NCBI GenBank assembly: GCA_014529385.2
Contig: CM043950.1
Span: 70,712,935 to 70,776,934, forward strand
Reading direction: 5' to 3'
DNA length: 64,000 bases
Source of the DNA: Adiantum capillus-veneris
Taxonomy: Eukaryota > Streptophyta > Polypodiopsida > Polypodiales > Pteridaceae
Numbering within the stretch: the first letter of the stretch is position 1; each line of letters opens with the position of its first letter. Below are positions 56,262 through 64,000 of the stretch, one piece after another. The notes beneath the pieces were generated by a model. That model worked only from the letters and a program-made list of their open reading frames with translations. It was not told the DNA's origin and ran no database searches. Position numbers and translations under genes: made by a program.

Positions 56262-58921
56262 TTACTCTTGGGAAGCATTGTAAGCATTGACAAGGTTTAG
56301 GTTATCCTTTAATTGTATCCCTTGCCTCCATCTAGCATCTTCAAAAGGATAATTCTTAAACTTAATAAGATATCGTCGGATAGTCTTACCACCTCTTAGT
56401 ACCTTGTCTTTATGTCGGAGAATGGACTCGGGCTGCAACACCTCTTCTTGGTCCTCGATCTCCGGCGGGTCTTCAATAGTTGGTTCTTGAGGTGGATCTC
56501 CTTTGTAGGGCTTTAATAGGCTCACATGGAAAGCATTGTGTATGAGCCAATGACTGGGCAACTTGAGTTGATAGGCCATCTCATTGATTGGCCTAGGAAT
56601 CTGGAAAGGACCATAGTACCTTTTTGCTAACTTAGCATATTACTTTTGGTGTCCCGTAGGATTCTTGCCCGTCGTGTGCCTTAATCAGGCCTTGGGCTTG
56701 GGCTCTTCTGTGCTTGTCAACAGCAGCCTTTTGGCTTTGCTGTGAGATAGAGATAGCATCCTTAATTTTTTGGAAAGATTCTTGTAGGTCTCGGCTATAC
56801 TCATCTGTATCGAAGATCTTCCCGTGTACCTTAAGTAGCAAGGGACTTTTTGATTTTCCCTCAATTACCTCAAAAGGTGCTTTTCTCGTGGAAGTATGTA
56901 CAGTGTTATTGTAGGCATACTCAACTAAGGGTAAGTACTTCTCCCATTGGGATCTTTGATCTACTTCCGTTACATAGGCTTTTGGTAGATCGAGAATTGT
57001 TAGGTTAGCTATTTCACTTTGGCCATCCGTTTGCGGGTGATAGGCCAAAGAGAAGTTTAGCCTTGTTCCTAAATTCTCAAAGAGACCCTTCCAGAAATTA
57101 TTGGTCATTCTAGGATCTCTATCCGACACATACACTATCGACATTGGCAAGCCATGGTACTTGAAGATTTGTGAAATGAAGAGGGTTGCCATTTGATGGG
57201 CTTTGATAGTCTTTTTGACAGGTATAAAATGAGCTTGTTTACTGAACCTGTCTACTATCGTCCATATTCCCGTATTCCCATGGATAGATTTAGGCAATCC
57301 AAAGATAAAATCCATGGATATGCTCTCCCATGATGAATTAGAGATTGGCAAAGGTTGAAGCAATCCAAGTTGCTTTCCTCTATCAAACTTTGTCTTTTGG
57401 CATACCACACATTTAGAAACATACTCTTGTATGTTTGCTTTCATGGTAGGCCAATAGAAATATGTTTCAATCCCCTTTAGGGTAGACTGAATCCCTCTAT
57501 GCCCTGCATAAGGAGGAGCATGAGATTCATACATTACTTTCTCACGTAGTGAGCTAGTAACGCATGGTCTATTGCCATAGAGAAGATAACCATCTTGTAA
57601 AGTAAATGGTTGCTCTTTCTTCCCTAGTACAAGGGCTGAAATCACATCTCTAAAATCGGGATCAATAGCATACTCATCTATCATAGAAGATAGATCATTG
57701 TGAGCTGCTATGGAAACCGCATTCACTCTCGGTTGTCTTGAGAGTGCATCGGTTACTTGATTATGCTTGCTAGCAATGTGAGCAATATGAAAATGAAATT
57801 GCGAAAGAAAATTTGCCCACCTCATTTATTTGTCGGAGAGCTTGGTCTGCGTCATGAAGTACTTAAGACTTTGGTGATCCGTTCGCAGAATGAAAGAAGT
57901 CCCCAATAAATAGTGCTTCCATGAGTCTAAGGCATGTAGAACTGCAAGGAGTTCCTTTTCATATATGCCTAGAGCTTGCTCAAAAGGGTCAAGCCTTCGA
58001 CTTTCATAGCCTATGGTGTGGCCTTCTTGAAGCAAAACAGCTCCAAGGCAATCACCACAAGCATCACATTGGACCTCAAATGGCTTTGAGAGATCCTGTA
58101 GTGTAAGCACATGTTGAGAGATAAGCTTTTCTTTAAGCTTTTCAAAAGCATTGTTCTCCTTGGCAGACCTGGGATCATATGTACCTAACGTTTTTCTTTG
58201 TTAGGTCATGTAATGGTCCTGCTATTAGTGAGAACTTTTCTATGAAGTGTCTATAGTATGCGCACATACCTATAAAGCTTCTTAACTCATGAAGATTCCT
58301 TGGTTTAGGCCATCCTTTTATTACCTCTAACTTTGATAGATCCATTTGGATGCCATCTTGAGAGATAATGTGACCTAAATACTGAATCTCTTGTAAGAAA
58401 AATTCACTTTTCTTTCAATTAACATAAAGTTTATTCTCTCTTAGAACTTGAAATATTACTAGGAGGTGTCGCTTGTGTTCGTCTAATGAATTAGAGTAGA
58501 TGATGATATCATCAAAGAACACTCCAGTAAAGGTTCGGTGAGGCTTGAATAGCTTCTCCATCAAGCGGTTGAATGTGGCTGGTGCATTGGTCAAGCCAAA
58601 AGGCATGACAATGTATTCGTAAAGACCAAACGTAGTGCGAAATGCGGTCTTTACAATGTCTTGATCAACTATCCTTATTTAATGATAGCCACTTTTTAGG
58701 TCAATCCTACTGAAGTAGGTGGACCCTTGTAGCTTATCAAATAGGTCTTCTACCCGTGGAACGGGAAACCTATTCTTGATAGTGATCCTATTTAGTGCTC
58801 TATAGTCGACGCACATACGATATGTGCCGTCTTTCTTTTGCACTAATAGCACATGAGGACAAAATGGAGATGAGCTAGGCCTAACGATGCCCTTCTCAAC
58901 TAATTCATGCACTTGCCGCAT
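56262..58921 (-). pseudogene. Element H pol: RT, RNase H, integrase, chromodomain-like tail
   Basis: [55 protein letters not shown] and the GVFFDDIIIYS catalytic box. RNase H: VQCDACGDCLGAVLLQEG and YEKELLAVLHALDSWKHYLLG, then VTDALSRQP. Integrase: GHRGIQSTLKGIETYFYWP...CVVCQ, MDFIFGLP, VSDRDPRMTNNFW, HPQTDGQSEIAN. The tail has RYLIKFKNYPFEDARW, a chromodomain-like motif. In-frame stops lie at GYH*IRI (CAA to TAA, ~58680), LYVN*KKS (TGG to TGA, ~58414) and LSDK*MRW (CAA to TAA, ~57828). Frameshifts lie near 58195 and 56630. All three stops are C-to-T or G-to-A transitions. Confidence 0.88.
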
Positions 58922-59041
58922 AATCTCCTCTTGTTGAGCTTGAGAAACTCTATAAGGAGGTTTGTTTATTTTCTTTTGCTAAAACATTAGGTTCATTTTG
59001 AGAATCTTTAACAAAAAACATGTACACGGAAATAGAGCTCT

Positions 59042-60597
59042 TTATTGACTTGTTGAAAGCTTGTGTATGTCAATGGGTATAGTGTTACCCATTTCCTTAG
59101 CATCTATATATATATCTTTTTCCCTGAACTTAAAGGAGATTCTCCTTTTAGGGAATTTAACATTGGCAGCCATGTGATCAAACCATGGTGCCCCTAGGAT
59201 TACATCCTCATGCTTGAGAGGAGAGATAAAGAAGTCCTCTTTGTCCACATAGCTTTGAACATGGAGCCTCAATTTCCCGATTAAGGGAGTGATTGAAGCT
59301 TCTTGCCCCTTGAAAGCACCGTTTGCGGGTAGGACATCTCCCATCTCGTAAGTTTGTATGCCTAGCTTGGTGGCCAACTCTACAAATATTAAATTATGAG
59401 TAGAACCGGGATCAAAGAGAATAAAAGCATCATGTTCTCGTACCTTTCCCCAAGCATGGCATAGAGGAGATCCTTTGTGGTGAGTTTCCTCCTCTTGGAT
59501 TTTGACCAAGGTAGCTCTAGGAGGATCATGGCGGTTGTTCTTTTGGGGACAAGCACGGTACGCATGTCCTTGTTCGCCGCACTTGAAACACCGGTTATCC
59601 TTGCGATAACGCTCAAGCTCTTCAGGAGAGAGTTTATTTTTGCCTTTATAAACTCCTTTCTCTTTAGCTTTGTTGGAGTTGCCCTTAGGAGACTTTTGGA
59701 CATTGTCCTTCCCCTTAGGCTCATTGGAACCCTTGTTTTCCGTGGGCTTAGAATTTCTTTTAGCCCCCGTTTGGAAATTGATTCGAAAGGCCACCATAGT
59801 ATGGTGTATAACCGCCGATATGGTGCGTGGCCTTTGGGAGTTGACGTACTCCGCCATTTCTTCGGTTAAGTTCGCGCAAAATTGCTTCTTTTGCTCTCCA
59901 AAACCCAACTTTTTGAAGACAGTGGCTTTGAGTTGTAGGTTCCAAAACTTGTCTACATATTTGTGGATGGATTCATAGGGGGAGAGCTTTAAGCTTCGCC
60001 ATTCGGTGAGTACTTTGTCTTTGGCATCGGTGGCCAAAAACTGCTTCATAATGCAAGCTCATAAAGCTTTCCATGTTGGTGGAGCTTCACCGTTGGCCCG
60101 TAGGCTAGACCACCATTGCCTGGCAGACTTCTGAAAGTGTATAGCTACATGGCGTAGCTTAGAGGACTCCGTGAAGCCCTCATCTCTGAACGCCGCATCA
60201 AATTGTTGGATAAAGGCCAAGACTTTGTCCGTAGCACCAAAAGTGCCATCATAGGTAAGGAAAGAGATGCTCTTCCCTCCCTCTTTCAATTTCTTGAGCT
60301 TGGATGACCTCTTCAACGCGGCATAGGATTTCCTATGGCGTCTTCTTTTTGATGGTTCAAAGGTTGCACCATCACTTTCTTCAGAAGATGAAGAATTTGA
60401 GGAAGATGGAGAAGAGGGTGACCTCTTTCTCTCCTTTTTCTTGCCTTGATCTTCGTTGTCTTGACCATCACTTTCATAAGAGGAAGAAGATGGAGAAGAG
60501 GGTGTCCTCTTTCTCGCCTTTTTCTTCTCTTGCTTTATAGCTAGCTTGAGGACCTCTCTTCTTGAGCAAGAAAAGAGAAACCTTGTGCTCTTATACC
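59042..60597 (-). pseudogene. Element H gag-protease, one in-frame TGA
   Basis: Minus strand. The N-terminal Ser/Glu/Lys-rich linker (PSSPSSSNSSSSEESDG) is followed by the gag domain (DGTFGATDKVLAFIQQFDAA, HFQKSARQWWSSL, FLATDAKDKVLTEWRSLKL), the zinc knuckle CFKCGEQGHAYRAC (CCHC), and an aspartic protease with FDPGSTHNLIF at the active site (DPG in place of the commoner DSG or DTG) and EDVILGAPWF. One TGA lies at 60059-60061 (WKAL*ACI; CGA would give Arg). No methionine precedes the gag domain inside the element; the frame runs open back through the primer-binding site into the LTR edge, so the true start is lost or lies there. Confidence 0.85.
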
Positions 60598-62186
60598 AAT
60601 GTAACATTTAATGGCCTAGTAACTTGTGTGTAGCGGAAAATAGCATGAACATAGTGAGCATTTCATTAGAATAGATTCCTAATGATAATAACAAGAGTGC
60701 TTGGGTGGAGAGAGAGCAACAAAAAGCATAACACCTAGTTAGATAGCATGAACAATACTTCAAAAGAGAGAGAAATTAAGCAATTGACAACAGTTGAGGA
60801 CCGGATTTGCATGGAGCCAGTCCCCCCTCCAAAAGGCTTTGTATTATGGTTTCTCCCATCAAGAGAGACGTTTTACAATACATTTCTTTGTGTTCCTTGA
60901 ATACTAGCTAGTGCAATGAAGATGGAAACTTCATGCACTAAGCAAAACACTTATCAAACACAACATCAATTCCCTCACGGTCTCAGATCCAAGACCTCAC
61001 ACACCTTCGAAGATGGTAAGAGCTAGCGGGGTATGAGAGTAGATTATGAGGAAGGAGGAGTATTCTTACGAGAAAGATGTACATCTCCTCACATAATCAC
61101 TCATATTAGCATAGCTTAGCTTAGTAATTAGGATGGTAGAGGAGATGAGCATGCATTGAAGCTTGGCTCTTGGTTGGATTTGCATCACAAAGCCAAGAGT
61201 TGTTGGTGTAGGCCTTCCTTCTCACAAGCTTGGAGTAGGTGATAAGCTTTCCATTAAAGCTTGAGAAGAAGAGAGAGTCTTCTTTACTTCACACATGAGA
61301 TTGTGTGAGTGTGGTGATAACGCCTTGCTAAAATCAACCCCCTCTCTCTCTTGGTCGACCCCTCTTGCTATTTGCTCTTGCTAGCATCCTATTGGACCTC
61401 CCCAGGCTTAGCCAATGGTAATTAAGCAGCATAAGTGATAGCCTTGTGACATGTGTCCCCCTTTCCCCTTTTGTGAGAGCTTTACGTAATTATTTAATTC
61501 AACTAAACTCTCATTGGACCTCTTTGCCTCCTGGCCAATAGGAATCGGGCAAGCCATTGGGTTGCTGAATGCTCATTGGTCCCCTTGGGAGACTGTCCAA
61601 TAGTCTTCTAGAGAGTTTAATTCTTATTGGTTCTTTTATTAAGTGTTTTTAAATTAATTAAACTAGATTTACTCTAGCCTAATTCTGATTGGTCCACCTC
61701 CAAGGCCATCCAATAGGAATTGGGTACACCTTGTGGGCATCTGGGCGAGGGAGCTGACATGTGTCCCTCATTTCCTTTGTGTAAAAGGAGCTTGTGTGTG
61801 TGTGTGAGTTTCTCTCTCATCCCCTACTTGCAAGGCTTCGCCCCCTCGTATGTAGGGATTGCAAAAGACTTTTGGGACACACACAAAGCATCCAATTCCC
61901 TCTATGTTTGACCTTTGGACACAACCTTTGAATTTTGGAACCTTAGCATTTTGGAAGACTTAATGGGCTGAACCTTAGGGTCTTTTAAGCCTATTGTTGC
62001 ACATGGCTCTTTTATAGATGGCCCTCCCTTTGGATCCCTATTTTCCCTCCTCTAGATCCCTACTATGGCCGGTCTGCTAGCTTAACCAATATTGTAGCTT
62101 TTTCTCCCCTGGCACTTCCCCACATTAAATGATCAGTTTAACATGAGAAAATCATTTAGGAGAATTAGATATTGATTATTATGACA
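60598..62186 (-). repeat. 5' LTR of element H (1,589 bp)
   Basis: Partner of 54439-55913, ending next to the primer-binding site. It contains ~114 bp (about 61130-61245) missing from the 3' LTR. Confidence 0.9.
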
Positions 62187-62515
62187 CATTCTTCATCTCC
62201 AGATGCTTCGCACAAGCTCCTCATCACTCACTTGAACTGGCCCTTGGTTGTGGGTTGGCCACCCGTACACCTGCTGGACAGGGATCTCAGGCACACTTAG
62301 GATTGTTCAACACATTTCCCACTTAGACCTGTTTTGGTCACATATTCCCCCATTTATATTGGAGGGTCATATTTTTCGATATTGGGCTTTATTGAGGATT
62401 ATTGTGCGACGAGCCCCTATTCTCATAAATATAGGATGGGGGGCACCCTCTTTCTCATTGTCTCATCATCATGTAGAGTTTGCCATCTGGAGTTATTGGG
62501 CTGCCAGCCTTTCCA

Positions 62516-62566
<51 letters not shown>

Positions 62567-62609
62567 CCATTGTCTCTCTCTCTCTCACCTTCCATTGCAC
62601 ACTCTGACA
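62187..62609 (+). repeat. 3' LTR of element J, right part
   Basis: Completes the LTR begun at 54429-54438; 62187-62191 is the target duplication of H. It is longer than the 5' LTR because of extra stretches near 62206-62235 and 62445-62505. It ends CTCTGACA before ccctt. Confidence 0.85.
62520..62563 (+). repeat. (CT)n microsatellite in LTR of J
   Basis: About 44 bp of CT where the 5' LTR of J has (GT)n. Confidence 0.93.
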
Positions 62610-62657
62610 CCCTTGAGAGGGTTGGTTGGGACCCTATTGGGCGTTAATTCTCCTCTT

Positions 62658-62663
<6 letters not shown>

Positions 62664-62707
<44 letters not shown>
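62664..62707 (+). repeat. (CT)n microsatellite in putative LTR K
   Basis: About 44 bp of CT, followed by two copies of ccctctacattctcctcttc-like sequence. Confidence 0.93.
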
Positions 62708-62711
<4 letters not shown>

Positions 62712-62916
62712 TCTACATTCTCCTCTTCTCTTCTCTCTTTCTCTTTCCCTCTACACATCTCTACCGCACTCTCTCATTCCCCCTCTTCAGGGAAAGGTAA
62801 AAGGAACCATCATTCAAGCTTAAAAGGAATCACTAACGCATGGAAAGAAAGAAAAAAAGATTTGTGGAGGTGTAGAACCTAGATCTTCACCATTTCAATT
62901 CCGTTGCACCTAACAA

Positions 62917-64000
62917 TGGTGTGAGAGCTGTGTGATTTTGCACTAATCCGCTAATCTTTGACTTTTTTTTCCTCCTCTCTAGTGTTTGAGTGTTTTGTAA
63001 GGTTTCACCCAAGGAAGCTTCTCGCTTGGGGAAGTGTAGGACCTACAATTGCGTGTAGGACCATGAGCCTTGAGCGTAGGAAATACAAACATTGTATATT
63101 GGGGGTTACAGTTGTGGTGCATTTGCGAGAGGGTAGTTGACTTGGTGTGCACACTTGACCACCTCGACACAAAGAAATCCTAGCATGGATATTTGCAATC
63201 ATAACTTCTTCGACATGATAGATGGAATCATTGAAAACATGCATTGGAAACATGAATATGTTGATTGCGAGTTTTAGGATTTGTTAGCAGACTATGACAA
63301 CGAAGGAAGGCGCCATCCAGATCAGCCTATTAGCTTTGGAGTCTTGGCATTGGTTGCACAACCATCTCTCTCGTCTTCTTGGAGAATTCCATCATTCCAG
63401 AAGAAGCATTGCATTTTCATTGATTTGTACACATCTTTGGCAACACATCGGGTCCACACCATGTGTATCTTCTTAGCAATCGGTAGCCATCAATCCAGAG
63501 CGAAAGGGTTCCAATATGAGGCAACCACCACAGGAGTTCGCAGGCATCGCGAGCCACATCCGTTGCAGACGAGGATTTATCTAGAGCTTCTATCATACGA
63601 CAATCTAGTCGAAGCTCCAAGAGGAGACTCTTTCTTTGAGGAGTTACTTTGCGGTTTCATAAGACATCATACAAAGGACTTGCCATGGTTCGTGGGCATT
63701 CCAAAGGACATCCATCTTCATCTCGCATTCGATGTTCTTCATCTCCCATTCGGCGTTGCTCTCGCCAATCTTCCCGCGTAGGCTGGTCGATAACCTTCGT
63801 GGACATCATATCCATCCGGTTTGCAGTCTGGTGCACACCATCCGAGCTGGGACAGCAAAGTTTATTGTTGGTCGGTAACCAACAAGGGCATCATTGATCC
63901 AAGAGGTAGTCCATTGTTTGCGAGTAGATGCATCATCACCGTCCTTGTGTTTTGGACATTTCCACATCACCCAGGTGAGCCTCTCTCTCAAAAATCGCAG
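62917..64000 (+). other. Putative internal start of element K; no gene recognised
   Basis: Begins with a primer-binding-like TGGTGTGAGAGC. A plus-strand frame at 63281-63781 (166 codons, MLADYDNEGRRHPDQP...) shows no domain I recognise, and frames on the other strand overlap it. It may be internal sequence of a non-coding LTR element like J. The window ends inside it. Confidence 0.4.

Larger units (their letters stand above)
54439..62186 (-). mobile_element. Ty3/gypsy element H, both LTRs, inserted in LTR of J
   Basis: 7.75 kb, minus strand. 5' LTR 60598-62186, primer-binding site TGGTATAAGAGC (60585-60596, initiator-Met-like with one mismatch), gag-protease, RT-RNase H-integrase-chromodomain-like end, polypurine tract (minus TTTCAAGAGAGAGGTAA, 55914-55930), 3' LTR 54439-55913. 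Flanks are gattc (54434-54438) and cattc (62187-62191), four of five bases identical. Removing it restores the 3' LTR of J. It is the most complete LTR retrotransposon in the window, disabled mainly by point mutations. Confidence 0.9.
47852..62609 (+). mobile_element. LTR element J, non-coding, host of G and H
   Basis: The 5' LTR (47852-48185) is followed by a primer-binding site (TGGTATTCAGAGC, 48186-48198). An internal region of ~2.1 kb follows (48186-49762 plus 53865-54428), then a polypurine tract (gagggggg, 54421-54428) and a 3' LTR (54429-54438 plus 62192-62609). Perfect ccctt duplications flank it at 47847-47851 and 62610-62614. The internal region encodes no gag or pol that I can recognise, like a large non-autonomous retrotransposon derivative. 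It would depend on proteins from another element. Element G sits in the internal region and element H inside the 3' LTR. Confidence 0.82.
47162..62915 (+). mobile_element. Putative LTR of element K, interrupted by element J
   Basis: Proposed LTR in two pieces, 47162-47851 and 62615-62915 (~990 bp in total). It starts TGTTAG and ends CTAACA, an inverted 6-bp match, and is followed by TGGTGTGAGAGC (62917-62928), close to the initiator-Met primer-binding site TGGTATCAGAGC. Joining depends on the ccctt duplication of element J. No second LTR is in the window, so this is inference. Confidence 0.45.

Noticed and set aside
63281-63781. 166-codon plus-strand open frame
   Set aside because: No domain recognised, overlapped by frames on the other strand, and placed in putative non-coding internal sequence of element K.

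Overview
This is a transposon-dense stretch of a large plant nuclear genome. I found no intact host protein-coding gene. The taxon clues are chromodomain Ty3/gypsy elements primed by initiator-Met-type tRNA, L1-type LINEs with a C-terminal zinc-binding reverse-transcriptase tail, a BED/DUF659 hAT fragment, a decayed PLS-class pentatricopeptide-repeat (PPR) gene, and many (CT)n/(CA)n tracts. A fern or other early-diverging vascular plant fits, but the species is inference.

Layout. 1-4.1 kb: a decayed gag fragment (minus strand), then a PPR pseudogene (2340-2944). 4.36-10.95 kb: Ty3/gypsy element E on the minus strand, with a complete ~2.2-kb 3' LTR, degenerate pol, a mostly deleted gag and only 131 bp of 5' LTR. 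11.1-13.4 kb: a hAT transposase fragment between two 231-bp direct repeats, leading into dispersed repeat R. 13.43-18.4 kb: a MITE, then LINE D with ORF1 intact and ORF2 open for about 1,200 codons apart from one TAG. 18.4-22.2 kb: microsatellites, an array of SINE-like units, three hairpin repeats and a 54-bp minisatellite. 22.2-24 kb: a solo LTR with a perfect 5-bp target-site duplication (TSD), lying head to head with an LTR of the same family that keeps its polypurine tract. 24.6-33.3 kb: a second copy of repeat R and SINE-like units, broken by LINE A (plus) and LINE B (minus).

34.4-42.1 kb: a truncated chromovirus, a MITE, a copia integrase fragment, and a second gag fragment split by a short LINE with a 12-bp TSD. 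42.6-46.3 kb: LINE C, with a perfect 12-bp TSD. 47.2-64 kb: a four-level nest. An LTR of element K (proposed) holds non-coding LTR element J (TSD ccctt). J holds chromovirus G in its internal region and Ty3/gypsy element H in its 3' LTR.

The window therefore records repeated insertion rather than a working pathway. LINEs A, B, C and the 39-kb fragment share one 3' end and are one family; LINE D is unrelated. The E, J, G, H, L and solo-LTR boundaries are supported by TG/CA ends plus primer-binding sites, polypurine tracts or TSDs read directly from the sequence. K is the least certain.
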